From the NCBI GenBank assembly GCA_001725945.1, contig LRMT01000027.1, positions 35,456 to 99,455 of the forward strand: a DNA stretch of 64,000 bases, read 5' to 3'. The position numbers and the translations under genes are program-made. Below are positions 50,766 through 60,541 of this stretch, piece by piece (position 1 is the first letter of the stretch; each line of letters opens with the position of its first letter). This DNA is from Cupriavidus sp. UYMMa02A. GTDB taxonomy: Bacteria > Pseudomonadota > Gammaproteobacteria > Burkholderiales > Burkholderiaceae. The notes under the pieces are model-generated. The model ran no database searches. It had not been told where the DNA came from and saw only the letters and a list, made by a program, of their open reading frames with translations.

Positions 50766-51607
50766 GCTTGTCTCCCGGCTTCCAGGGCCTGCAGGGCCAG
50801 TTGCCATTCGTGGGCATCGACCCGGATGAAGTGATTTTTCTCGCGTTGTTCCAGGAACGGTACGCCGCAACCCATGCGCGTGTCGCAGACGATCATGCGG
50901 GGCTGTTCCCCCGGATGTTTGCGCGCGGCGTCAAAGGCAGCTGCGACCGCGTCGATGTCGTTGCCGTCGACGCGCTGGGTGAACCAGCCGAAAGCCTGCA
51001 GCTTTTCGACCAACGGCTCGAACGCCATGATCTGGCTGGACGGGCCGTCGGCCTGCTGATTGTTGACGTCGACGATGCCGATCAGGTTGTCGAGCTTCCA
51101 GTGGCTGGCCGACTGGATGCCTTCCCAGATCGCGCCTTCGTCCAGCTCGCCATCGGAGAACAGCGTGTAGACGAACGCGTCCGAGCCTTTGCGCTTGAGC
51201 CCCAGGGAGCGCCCGACCGCAATGGTCAGGCCCTGGCCCAGCGAGCCGCCGGACATCTCCATACCGGGCGTATAGCTGGCCATGCCGGACATGGGCAAGC
51301 GGCTGTCGTCGCTGCCATACGTTTCCAGTTCCTCGATCGGCAGGATGCCGGCTTCGAGCAGGGCCGCGTACAGCGCAATCGCGTAGTGGCCGTTGGACAG
51401 CAGGAAGCGGTCGCGGCCTTCCCATTCCGGGTCCTCGGCGCGGTAGCGCATGGCGCCGAAGTAGGCGACGGCGAGGACATCGGCGATATCGAGCGCCTGC
51501 CCGATGTAGCCTTGCCCCTGGACTTCGCCCATGAGCAGCGCGTTGCGCCGGATACGGTAGGCGCGTTCGGCGAGGGGCACGGTCACCTCGTTGGGTGCGT
51601 AATGCAT
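50762..51607 (-). CDS. Transketolase, N-terminal (thiamine diphosphate-binding) subunit
   Basis: The PP-binding half of the split transketolase, 281 residues. The ThDP and metal motif is visible as LFSDGELDEGAIWEGIQSAS followed by DNLIGIVDVNNQQADG, with the two Asn ending the motif. Earlier SNGHYAIALYAALLEAGILP and GGSLGQGLTIAVGRSLGLK are also conserved. I start at 51607 (MHYAPNEVT), after GGAG at 51611-51614. It follows an MFS transporter on the same strand. Confidence 0.88.
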   Translation of the reverse strand: MHYAPNEVTVPLAERAYRIRRNALLMGEVQGQGYIGQALDIADVLAVAYFGAMRYRAEDPEWEGRDRFLLSNGHYAIALYAALLEAGILPIEELETYGSDDSRLPMSGMASYTPGMEMSGGSLGQGLTIAVGRSLGLKRKGSDAFVYTLFSDGELDEGAIWEGIQSASHWKLDNLIGIVDVNNQQADGPSSQIMAFEPLVEKLQAFGWFTQRVDGNDIDAVAAAFDAARKHPGEQPRMIVCDTRMGCGVPFLEQREKNHFIRVDAHEWQLALQALEAGRQA

Positions 51608-51665
51608 GTTGTCTCCTGCGGATCTGGTGATGGGAGAAAATGGAAAGCCTGTGTACATGGTTGGC

Positions 51666-52994
51666 TCAGCGGTTGACCGATTTGGCCGGCACCAGGAAGA
51701 CGAGCAGCGCGCCCGTTACCACCGTGGCCGAGATGAAGACCAGGCCGGCCGTCGATTTGCCCGTCAGGTCATTGAGCCAGCCGACGATGGCGGGCGAGAA
51801 GAAGCCGGCCAGGTTGGCGACGCAGTTGACCGCCGCGATGCCTGCCGCCGCCGACATGCCGCCCAGCAGCGCGGTGGGCAGGGCCCAGAACTGCGAGGAA
51901 GAGGCCAGGATGCCGGCCGCCGCCACGCACAGGCACACCAGCGAGGCCTCCACGCCGCCCAGCAGCGGCAGGGTGGCGAAGCCAGCCGCCGAAACCAGCA
52001 TCGGCACGGCCAGGTGCAGGCGACGTTCACGGCGGCGGTCCGCGCTCATGCCGATCAGCGGCAGCGCGACGATGGCGCACAGATAGGGCAGCGCAGTGAA
52101 GATGCCGACCCACAGTGGATCCGCCACGCCGGACTTGCGGATGATCGTCGGCAGCCAGAAGGTGAGCCCGTACTGGCCGAGCACCACGCAGAAGTAGATC
52201 GCTGCCATCAGCCACAGGCGGCGGTCGGCCAGGAACGCGCGGATCGAGAGGTGCACGTGCTTCTGGGCATTGTCCCCTTCGATATTGCGCTCCAGCAGGG
52301 CCTTCTCGGCGTCGGTCAGCCACTTCGCGCTATGGATGCCGTTGTCCAAGTAAAAGAGGATGGCCACGCCCATGACCAGCGACGGCAGCGCCTCGATCAG
52401 GAACAGCCACTTCCAGCCGGCCATGTCGCCCATGCCGTGGAACGCATGCATGATGTAGCCGGAGAGCGGTCCGCCCACGATGCCGGCCAGCGGAATCGCC
52501 ATGAAGAACATTGACAGCGCCTTGGCACGCCGCTCGGACGGGAACCAATAGGTCATGTACAGGATCACGCCGGGAGCGAATCCGGCTTCGGCAACGCCGA
52601 GCAGGAAGCGCAGGATATAGAACTGCGTGGGCGAGCTGACAAAGGCGAAGCACGCGGAGATGACCGCCCAGGTCAGCATGATGCGCGCGAGCCAGCGCTT
52701 GGCGCCGACCTTGTGCAGGATGACGTTGCTCGGCACTTCGAAGATGAAGTAGCCGAGGAAGAAGATGCCGGCGCCCAGGCCGTAGATGGTCTCGCTGAAG
52801 TGCAGGTCGCTGAGCATCTGCAGCTTGGCGAAGCCGACATTGACCCGGTCGAGGTAGGCGCCGAGGTAGCACAGCATCAGGAACGGAATGAGCCGGCGGA
52901 CCACCTTGGCATAGGTGCGGGATTCGAAGGTGGCCGCATCGGCGTGCGGCGTCGCTTCGCCCGCTAGGGGCGAAGTGGCGTACTTGGTCTTCAT
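51666..52994 (-). CDS. MFS transporter, ACS (anion:cation symporter) family
   Basis: A 442-residue permease with twelve predicted helices. Family features are the first-loop LDRVNVGFAKLQM, the GYFIFEVPSNVILHKVGAKR motif between helices 2 and 3, and a central cytoplasmic loop near residue 220. ACS members usually carry organic acids or hexuronates, which suits a sugar-acid or ketose pathway with the neighbouring transketolase. The start at 52994 (MKTKYATSPLAGEATP) is preceded by GGAGACAA. A frame running on upstream into the SDR is an artefact. Confidence 0.88.
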   Translation of the reverse strand: MKTKYATSPLAGEATPHADAATFESRTYAKVVRRLIPFLMLCYLGAYLDRVNVGFAKLQMLSDLHFSETIYGLGAGIFFLGYFIFEVPSNVILHKVGAKRWLARIMLTWAVISACFAFVSSPTQFYILRFLLGVAEAGFAPGVILYMTYWFPSERRAKALSMFFMAIPLAGIVGGPLSGYIMHAFHGMGDMAGWKWLFLIEALPSLVMGVAILFYLDNGIHSAKWLTDAEKALLERNIEGDNAQKHVHLSIRAFLADRRLWLMAAIYFCVVLGQYGLTFWLPTIIRKSGVADPLWVGIFTALPYLCAIVALPLIGMSADRRRERRLHLAVPMLVSAAGFATLPLLGGVEASLVCLCVAAAGILASSSQFWALPTALLGGMSAAAGIAAVNCVANLAGFFSPAIVGWLNDLTGKSTAGLVFISATVVTGALLVFLVPAKSVNR

Positions 52995-53077
52995 TGTTGT
53001 CTCCTGCCGTGTGCGTCGGAAGCTCCGGCGGCACGGGCGTCTGGTGGTCCGCCTCTGTGGGCGGCTTATATGGAAAT

Positions 53078-53827
53078 CTAGTGGATCAGCATCCCGCCGT
53101 TGACATCGAGCGTGATGCCGGTCAGGTAGGCCGACAGGTCGCTCGTCAGGAACAGGCACGCGTTGGCGACATCGGCCGCGTCGCCGAGGCGGCCCAGCGG
53201 AATCCCCTTGATGATGTCCGCGCGCATGTCGGCGGTCAGCTTGTCGCCGGTGATGTCGGTCTGGATCAGGCCTGGGGTGATCGAGTTCACGCGAATGCCG
53301 TTGGCGCCGAACTCGCGCGCCATGGCACGCGCCAGGCCCAGCACGCCCGCCTTGGCCGCGCTGTAGTGCGGGCCGCCGAAGATGCCGCCGCCGCGCTGCG
53401 CGGACACGGAAGACATGCAGACGATGCTGCCGCCGTTCTGCTCCTTCATCTGCGGCAGCACGGCCTGCGACATGTACAGCGTACCGCGCAGGTTCACGTC
53501 GACCACCGCATCGAAATTGGCGGCCTGGATATCCAGCGTGCGCAGCGGCTGCGTGATGCCGGCGTTGTTGACCAGCCCATCGATGCGGCCATACCGTTCG
53601 ACCACCGCCAGCGCCGCGCGCTCGCAGGCGGCGCTTGTCGGTCACGTCGCAAGCCAGCCCCAGGTGGCGCGCGCCCAGTTCCTCGGCGGCGGACCGGGCG
53701 TCTTCTAGCCGCAGGTCCAGGATCACGACATTCGCGCCCTGGTCCGCCAGCGCCCGCGCGTCGCCTTGCCGATGCCGCGCGGCGAGGCGGCGCCGGTGAC
53801 GATGATGACTTTGTTCTCGACCAGCAT
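53078..53827 (-). CDS. SDR family oxidoreductase (two frameshifts)
   Basis: A classical short-chain dehydrogenase. The N-terminus is LVENKVIIVTGAASPRGIGK (cofactor motif TGxxxGIG), then DGLVNNAGITQPLRTLD and the catalytic triad in MSSVSAQRGGG followed by YSAAK. C-terminal TGITLDVNGGMLIH is typical. One base is missing near 53757 and one near 53640. Repaired length is about 250 residues. It is the first gene of the MFS-transketolase operon and probably oxidises or reduces the substrate before or after cleavage. Confidence 0.88.
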
Positions 53828-53911
53828 TCCTTGTCTCCTGACTGTTGAAATGATGGAACGAGTTTGGGCGACGCGGGCACGTCGATCAACGCGGTCTGCC
53901 TCAACTATGGC

Positions 53912-53926
53912 TGAGAAATTTTCAGA
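53912..53926. promoter_or_regulatory. Candidate LysR-type operator (T-N11-A dyad)
   Basis: CTGAGAAATTTTCAG is a near-perfect dyad with T and A separated by 11 bases, the LysR-box pattern. It lies 85 bases upstream of the SDR start, in the gap between that gene and the LysR regulator. Function is inferred from position. Confidence 0.5.
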
Positions 53927-53999
53927 TATCGGCCTCCGCGGCTTGGGCGATCGCAGGTGGCCCCGCAGGCGCATTGATTTACCAGCGGTGGCGACGACG

Positions 54000-54890
54000 T
54001 CACATGGCGTCGGCGAGCAGTTCGCGATCGATCCAGGCGAGGAATCGCGCGACGCGGGGCAGGTCGCCGTTCTGCGAGGGATAGACGACGTGATGGGCCC
54101 CGACCTCCACTGCGTGGGTTGCGTCGAGCACGCGGACGAGTCGGCCGCTGCGCAGCAGCACCGAAGCCAGCAGCGTGCTCTCCAGCGCCACGCCAAGCCC
54201 GAGCGCCGCGGTTTCAAGCGACATGTACGAGCGGTCGAACGAAAAATCGAATGTCTTGCGCACGTGGTCGATGCCGAACCGCGCGAACCACTGCTGCCAC
54301 TGGACCAGCGGCGTCTCGGAGCAGATCAGGCGCTGCCCGAGCAGGTCTTGCGGTGTCTGGATGCTGTGCTGCGCCAGGTAATCCGCGGAGGCCAGCGGCG
54401 CGATGAACTCCTTGCGCAACGTCTTGACCTGCAGGTCGCGCCAGTGGGCATAGCCATGGCGGATGTCCACGTCGTAGAAGCCGCTCGTGAACGATATGTC
54501 CTCGTACGAGCACGACAGGTTCAGGCGGATGTCGCCGTGCTCGGCCTGGAACGAGGCCAGACGCGGCAACAGCCACATGAGCCCGAAGCTCGGGCTCGAA
54601 TGGACGCGCAGGATTTCCACGTCTGGCTGGCTCGAGGCGCGCTCGGTCGCGCGGTTCAGGTCGGCCAGCGCTCCGGTCACTTCGCGCAGGTACTGCTCGC
54701 CCACTGGCGTCAGCACCAGTCCGCGCCCTTGGCGGAAGAACAGCGGACGGCCGATCACCGATTCCAGGTTGCTGATCTGATGGCTCACGGCCGAGGCCGT
54801 CAGGCCAAGCTCTTCAGCCGCGCGGCTGACGCTCTTGGTTCTGGCAACGCTTTCGAAGGCGATGACCGCCTTCATCGGTGGAATGCGCAT
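54000..54890 (-). CDS. LysR-type transcriptional regulator, GcvA-like
   Basis: A 296-residue LTTR. The N-terminal helix-turn-helix is KSVSRAAEELGLTASAVSHQ followed by ISNLESVIGRPLFFRQGRGL, and the periplasmic-binding-like effector domain follows. The first residues MRIPPMKAVIAFESVART are the GcvA/AmpR-like pattern. It is upstream of and collinear with the SDR-MFS-transketolase genes, and a T-N11-A dyad lies in the gap, so it is a good candidate regulator of that operon. The frame is intact. Confidence 0.9.
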   Translation of the reverse strand: MRIPPMKAVIAFESVARTKSVSRAAEELGLTASAVSHQISNLESVIGRPLFFRQGRGLVLTPVGEQYLREVTGALADLNRATERASSQPDVEILRVHSSPSFGLMWLLPRLASFQAEHGDIRLNLSCSYEDISFTSGFYDVDIRHGYAHWRDLQVKTLRKEFIAPLASADYLAQHSIQTPQDLLGQRLICSETPLVQWQQWFARFGIDHVRKTFDFSFDRSYMSLETAALGLGVALESTLLASVLLRSGRLVRVLDATHAVEVGAHHVVYPSQNGDLPRVARFLAWIDRELLADAM

Positions 54891-54944
54891 ACTCGCAACA
54901 GAGGGCCGGCTGTCGGCGGCGGAGTCTTGGGGATTGGGGGCATT

Positions 54945-55178
54945 TTACTTCCGCATGCCATCGATCACGATGCGCACGTCCGCAGCGCCTTGCCCGCGCC
55001 GCGCGCGGCCGCCAGCTTGGCGGCGACCCGTGCCGTCGAGCAGGTACGCATCGAGCTCGCGCAGCTGGTCGCGATAGATCTCTCGCAATGCCGGGGCAGG
55101 CCGGTCCGCTATCGCCGCAACCGGAGACCGGCGCAGCAGCGGCCACAACAGGGCGGCCATGGTCATGGCGGCCAACAT
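54945..55178 (-). CDS. Short membrane-anchored protein with CcmI-like N-terminus
   Basis: A 77-codon frame with one hydrophobic helix (MTMAALLWPLLRRSP) followed by REIYRDQLRELDAYLLDG, a wording like the start of cytochrome c biogenesis protein CcmI. The C-terminal third is unconvincing and could be out of frame. No other ccm gene is nearby. It may be a fragment or a chance resemblance. Confidence 0.3.
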   Translation of the reverse strand: MLAAMTMAALLWPLLRRSPVAAIADRPAPALREIYRDQLRELDAYLLDGTGRRQAGGRARRGQGAADVRIVIDGMRK

Positions 55179-55181
55179 GCC

Positions 55182-55203
55182 GCCACGGTGACAGCACCGT
55201 GGC
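55182..55203. repeat. Hairpin between two minus-strand genes
   Basis: GCCACGGTG and CACCGTGGC form a perfect 9-bp stem around a 4-base loop, between the stop of the 55214-55765 gene and the next ATG. There is no T run, so it may be an mRNA stabiliser or regulatory hairpin rather than a terminator. Confidence 0.5.
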
Positions 55204-55213
55204 GGGCATATCG

Positions 55214-55765
55214 TCAAATCACGTCGTGCATCGCGACGCCCCGTGGCGCCTTCACGGGAATGCGCCCGCCATGCCCGGGCGGCAGCACCGGCCGTATCGT
55301 GGCGAGCGCCGCGAGGTCGATGTCCTCCAATCGCGCATCCCGCCATGCGGTGCCGTCCCAGCGCTGCAAGCGCAGTTCGGCCAGCGGCACCTGGGTCAGC
55401 ACGCCGACCCAGTCGGTCGGGGTGGCCCCCCGGCGCAGGCCGGCCGAGACCATGGCCATGGCCTCGGGAATGTCGATATCGGCCAGGCGCGTGACCGCGG
55501 GCCACGACACCAGGCGGCTGTCCGAGGCCGGCAGGCCGAAGCGGAACAGACCCTCTTTCTCGGGGAACGCGATCCTGGCGGCCGGGTGCCGCTTCCAGCC
55601 AGTGCGGGCCGTGGATGGCTCCCAGACCTGCTGCCGCGAGAACCACAACACGCCCAGCGACGCCGTGGCATGCAGCGATCTTGCGGGAATCAGCAGGCCG
55701 GATTCCGAAATGGCCGGCAACCTCATGCCGACCGTGTAGTGCCAGACGAAGTTGGTGGGTTGCAT
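55214..55765 (-). CDS. Hypothetical protein with an ART-like N-terminal motif
   Basis: A 183-residue soluble protein I do not recognise. It starts MQPTNFVWHYTVGMRLPAIS followed by ESGLLIPA, a His-Tyr-Thr...Ile..Ser-Gly-Leu pattern seen at the start of several ADP-ribosyltransferase-like or DUF4433-type families. Middle and C-terminal parts show no motif I can name. The frame is intact and the codon use is normal for the genome, so it is likely real. The relation to ADP-ribosyltransferases is only a suggestion. Confidence 0.65.
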   Translation of the reverse strand: MQPTNFVWHYTVGMRLPAISESGLLIPARSLHATASLGVLWFSRQQVWEPSTARTGWKRHPAARIAFPEKEGLFRFGLPASDSRLVSWPAVTRLADIDIPEAMAMVSAGLRRGATPTDWVGVLTQVPLAELRLQRWDGTAWRDARLEDIDLAALATIRPVLPPGHGGRIPVKAPRGVAMHDVI

Positions 55766-55925
55766 GATGTTCCTCCTGTTCGAGCCCCTTCAGCTTGGGC
55801 GCGAATCCTTGCCTGGACAAGCAAGGTCACAGGCCATTGTGCGATGCGGAATAGTGATGCGGCGCTCGCTTCGCATGGCTCGCAATAGCCGCGGCGGAAT
55901 GTGCGCGGCTCGTCCCGTGCTGCCC

Positions 55926-58761
55926 TCAGGGAATCAGCCCGCGTGCGCGGCCGATGGCAACGGCTTCGGTGCGGTTCTGTGCGCCGAGCTTGGTGTTGAT
56001 CTTGCGCAGGTGCGACTTGACCGTCAGTTCCGACAGGAATAGCTTCTCGGCGATCGCGCGATTGCGCAGGCCTGCCGACAGCATCTGCAGCACCTCCAGC
56101 TCGCGCGCGTGAGGCTGTCCGAGAGGCCGGCCACCAGTGCGGGTTCCGCGTCATTGGCAACAGGCGCGCCCGGCAACTTCGCCAGCAGCCGGGTGACGAA
56201 CTGCGGCGCGATGCCCAGGGTCGCCGCCTGCGCCTGGTGTGCCGAGGCCCAGGTGCGTACCAGCGCGGCAATCCCTTCGCCTTCGTCCAGAAACGTCCGC
56301 AGGAAGCCTTCATGGCTGGCCAGGCGTAACGCTTCGGTGATTTCCTGCAGCGCGTCGTCATGCCGAGCGAGGCCATCGAGCGCCGCGGCGCGCAGGATGC
56401 GCAGCTTGATCAGGCGCCAGTAGCGCTGGTGCGCGGCAGCCGCGCCAATGGCTTCGTCCAGTGCGGCCAGCGCCTGTGCGTGCAGACCCTGGGCAATTTC
56501 CAGGCGGCGCCGCGCGATCGAGGGGCGGTCGATGTCGCTGGCGTGGCCGGTCGTGTCGAGCGCTTCCCAGCCGCCATAGAGGTCGACTGCGCGCAGCGCG
56601 TGCTCGGCGGCTTCCAGCCGGCCTTCGAGCGTGGCCACGCGGGCGCGCTCGAGCCATGCCGAGCACACCGACGTTCGGCATTGACCTGCTGGCCGAGCTG
56701 TTCCAGTTCCGCCAGCACGCGCAGCCACTGTTCCTTGTCACCACGCAGCAGCGCCAGGCGCGCGCTCAGCACATGGCAGCCGATCACCGCGTCGGGCGGC
56801 CCGTTGGCCTTGGTGTAGGGCAGCGCGTCTGCCAGCAGCCGCGCCATCTCGTCGAGCGCGTCATTCTCGTACAGCGCCAGCGACCATGAAGTGTCGATCG
56901 CGGGCTTGTCGCTGGTGATGTCCCCCCGCGCGTCGTCCCCTGTGCGCGTGGAGGCGGTGTGGAAGCGCGCCAGCGCGTTGCCCAGGCGGCCCTGCACCAG
57001 GTCGATGATGCCCTCCAGGCAGTCGGCGATGCTGCGCATGAATACCGAGCGCTCGTCGGCACCGCGCTGGATCGCGCGCGACAGCACGCTGCGCGCGTCG
57101 TCGTAGCGGTGCGTGCAGATCAGGCTGTAGGCAAGCGAGTTGGCGAGGATGCCGTACTGGAACAAGTCGTCGGGGCCGAGCCGGTTGATCAGGACCATGC
57201 TGGCCTGGCGGCAGGCCTCGACCTGGTCGGTCATGACCAGCAGCACGCAGCGGATGGTTTCGGCCTCTACGGCGAGTCGCTCGCTGTCGGCGCCGCCGTC
57301 GAGTTCCGCCTGGATCGAGTCGACGGCCTGCAAGGCATCGGCGTAGCGCCGGTTGAGCAACAGCGCCCACGCATGCGCCAGCCGCAGGTGCGGTTGGCGC
57401 GCCAGGGCCTGCGGGCCGATCTGATCGAGCCAGCGCACCAGCAGCCGCACGCGCCCGGCACTCAAGAGCGCATCGGCCTGCCGCGCGATCTCGGGCAGCG
57501 CCTCGTCGTGAAGTCCGGCCTGAAGCAGATGGTCCACCGCCGGCACGGGCCGGTTGTGCGCCAGGTACCAGTGCGCGGCCGCGCGGTGCAGGTCCGTCGC
57601 GCGACCCGGTTGCTGGAGGCTCAGCCGGTGTTGCAGGAAGCCGGCAAAGAGCTGGTGGTAGCGATACCAGGTGCGGTCGCCGTCCAGCGGGAACAGCAGC
57701 AGGTTGGCCCGTTCGAGATAGTCGATCATCGCGCGGCTGTCCTGGCGGCCGGTGACGGCATCGCACAGCGGCGCGCTGAGCTGGCCCAGCACGCTGGTCT
57801 CGAGCAGGAAGGACCGGCAGGCCTCGGTCTGCTGCGCGAGGATGTCCTCGGCCAGGTATTCGGCCAGTTCGAGGTTGGTGCCCGAGAACGAGGCCACGAA
57901 CGCGGCGTGGTCCGTGCGGGTCTGCAATGACAGCGTGGCCAGGTAGATGGCAGTGGCCCAGCCTTCGGTGCAGCGGTGCAGCGTGGCGATCTCGCTGTCG
58001 CGCAGCGGCAGGTGGCAGCGCTCGCGGATCAGCGCGGTGGCTTCTTCGAGCGTGAAGCGCAACTGGGCCGGGTGGATCTCCAGCAGCAGCCCGCGCGCGC
58101 GGATGCGTCCCAGGCCGATTTCAGGGGTGACGCGCGAAGCGATGACCAGCGTGCCGCACGGCGGCATGGCTTCGATGAGTTGTTGCACGAAGTTCAGGAC
58201 CGCTGCGCTCTGCACGGCCTCGAAGTCGTCGAGCAGGATACTGAACGGCAGGACGGCGGCCGCCACCTGTTCGATGATGCGGTGCGCGAGCCGCGGGCCG
58301 GCGGCAGCGTCGGCGGGAGAGGCTGTGCGCGCGGCCTTGCGCTTGCCGTGCAGGGCCTGCAGCCCCGCATCCAGATGGACCAGGAAGCGTTCGAGGTCGT
58401 TGTCGCCGCCGTCCACACGCAGCCATGCCGTGCCGCGCTGGCGGGCCGCGCATTGGGTGGCGTACTGCTGCATCAGCGTGGTCTTGCCAAAGCCGGCGGC
58501 CGCGCGCAGCAGGATCAGCCGCGCCGCGCTGGCATCGAGCATGCCCTGTACAAGCTGCGGCCGCGGCAGTGTCGCCGGGCCGCTGGCCGGCGGCACGAGC
58601 TTCGATGCGACCAGCCCGGGCAGGCCCTGTTCGCGGACGGGCCCGGAGGAGGGAGGGTGCGCGGGCAAGGGAATCTTCTCTACTCCTGTCTGCATCGTTT
58701 TATCCGGCACGGCGCCCATGGTGCCTGAATTGTGATCTGTAAGACCTATTCCGGTCTTCAA
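55926..58761 (-). CDS. MalT-like LuxR-family (LAL) transcriptional regulator (two frameshifts)
   Basis: A large ATP-dependent regulator of about 940 residues after repair. Near the N-terminus is the P-loop AAAGFGKTTLMQQYA in a STAND NTPase domain, and the DDFEAVQSAAVLNFVQQLIE segment contains the Walker B-like acidic residues. A long tetratricopeptide-like helical region follows. The C-terminus is a LuxR helix-turn-helix (LRNRAIAEKLFLSELTVKSH, NTKLGAQNRTEAVAIGRARG) ending at 55926. One base is missing near 56680 and one near 56110. Start choice among 58761, 58719 and 58695 is open. It is divergent from the acyl-CoA synthetase gene. Confidence 0.85.
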
Positions 58762-58814
58762 ACTCAGGGAAAACGCGATTGTTCCACGCTGGCGTACGCC
58801 TGTCGTAGTTCTTT

Positions 58815-58917
58815 CGGACGATTTGGTGGCCGGCGGGATTTTCCTCCCTTCGACGGACGACAGCCGGACGGGCGGCTCCTAAAGTGGCCGACTACAGCGG
58901 GGCGCCACGTCCGTCCG
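58815..58917. promoter_or_regulatory. Cluster of CGGACG half-sites between the LAL regulator and the acyl-CoA synthetase
   Basis: Five copies of CGGACG occur within about 100 bases: three direct (58815-58820, 58854-58859, 58865-58870) and two inverted (58908-58913, 58912-58917). Their density in a divergent promoter is higher than chance would give. They are candidate binding sites for the regulator encoded next door. Confidence 0.45.
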
Positions 58918-58949
58918 CCGCGCCAACGCATTACCGGAGACTCCGTAGT

Positions 58950-60505
58950 ATGTACCTGACCCAGGGCCTGCACCGTTGCCTGCAGCAAACTCCCGGCCGC
59001 ACCGCCACGGTTTTTCGTACCCGCCGCCAGACCTTCCGCCAGCTTGGCGACCGCGTCGCCCGCCTGGCCGGCGCGCTGCGCCAGCTCGGCATGGCCGAAG
59101 GCGACCGCGTCAGCATGCTGGCGCTGAACTCGGACCGCTATATCGAATACATGCTGTCGGTCTGGTGGGGCGGCGGCGTGCTCAATCCGGTCAATACCCG
59201 CTGGAGCGTGCCCGAGATCGTCTACTCGCTGGACGATTGCGACACCGGCATCCTGATCGTCGATGACCACTTCCTGCCCATGGTGCCCGGCATCGTTGCC
59301 AGTGCCAGCCGCAAGCCGGTGCTGATCCACGCCGGCGACGGTCCGGCGCCCGACGGCATGCTGTCGTATGAACAGCTCGTGGCCGATGCCGCGCCGGTCG
59401 AAGACGCGCAGCGTGGCGGCGACGACCTGGCCGCCATCATGTACACGGGCGGCACCACGGGCAAGCCCAAGGGCGTGATGCAGTCGCACATGAACCTGTG
59501 GTCGTCGGCCATCTCGCGCATGGCGCAGTATCCGTGTCCCGAAGACACCATCACGCTGCACGCATGTCCGCTGTTCCACACCGCGGCGATGGCCAAGGCG
59601 GTGACCCTGTTCATCGCCGGCGCCACGCATGCGCTGATTCCCGCCTTCGATGCGAAGGAAGTGCTGGAAACCATGGTGAGCGAACAGGTCAACGAAATTC
59701 TGCTCGTCCCGACCATGCTGCAGGCGGTGCTTTCGCATCCCGGCTTTGCCGATCACGATCTCGGTTGCCTGCAGCGCGTCAACTATGGTGCCTCGCCGAT
59801 CAGCGCCGGGCTGCTTGACGCAGCACTGGCCGCGCTGCCGCAGGTGCAGTTCTATCACGCCTATGGCCTGACCGAGGCCGCCCCGGTGGTCTCCGTGAAC
59901 CCGCCCGTGAACCATGGTCCTGAAGGCGTGCGAGCGGCCTGTACCGCTCGGCCGGCCGTCCCGGCTACGGCGTCACCGTGAGGATCGTTGATGAGCAGGG
60001 CGTCGAAGTGCCGCGCAACACCGTCGGCGAAATCGTGGTGCGCGGGCCCAACGTCATGCAGGGCTACTGGAACAAGCCTGCCGAAACCGCCGCAACGCTG
60101 CGCGGCGGCTGGCTGCATACCGGAGACGGCGCCTACATGGACGAGAACGGCTACCTGTTCATCGTCGATCGCCTCAAGGACATGATCGTGAGCGGCGGCG
60201 AAAACGTCTATTCGGCGGAAGTCGAGAACGTGCTCTCGCGCCATCCGGCGGTGGCCTCGTGCGCGGTGATCGGCGTGCCCGACCCGCGCTGGGGCGAGGC
60301 CGTGCACGCCGTGATCGTCCTGAAGCCCGGCGCGCAGGCGGACGAAGCGGGCCTGCGCGAGCACTGCCGCCAGTTCATCGCCGGCTACAAGTGCCCGAAG
60401 AGCATCGAGTTCCGCGCCGACATGCCGCTGTCCGCGGCCGGCAAGATCCTCAAGCGCGATCTGCGCTCCCCATACTGGAAAGACAGCGCCCGGCAGGTCA
60501 ACTGA
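58950..60505 (+). CDS. Acyl-CoA synthetase, AMP-forming (frameshift near 59938)
   Basis: An ANL-superfamily acyl-CoA ligase of about 518 residues. The AMP-binding P-loop is YTGGTTGKPKGVMQSH. FYHAYGLTEAAPV follows, then the hinge GWLHTGDGAYMDENGYLFIV and the catalytic Lys in SAAGKILKRDLRSPY. One base is missing near 59938. It would activate the pathway's acid at the expense of ATP. Start at 58950. A LAL regulator lies divergently. Confidence 0.9.
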
Positions 60506-60541
60506 AGCGGCCGCCTCCTTCAATACTCAGAGAAAATCGAC

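Noticed and set aside
51666..53726. A 686-residue single frame that looks like an SDR-MFS fusion
   Set aside because: The N-terminal part is the SDR gene read in the wrong frame after its frameshift; the MFS protein has its own start at 52994.
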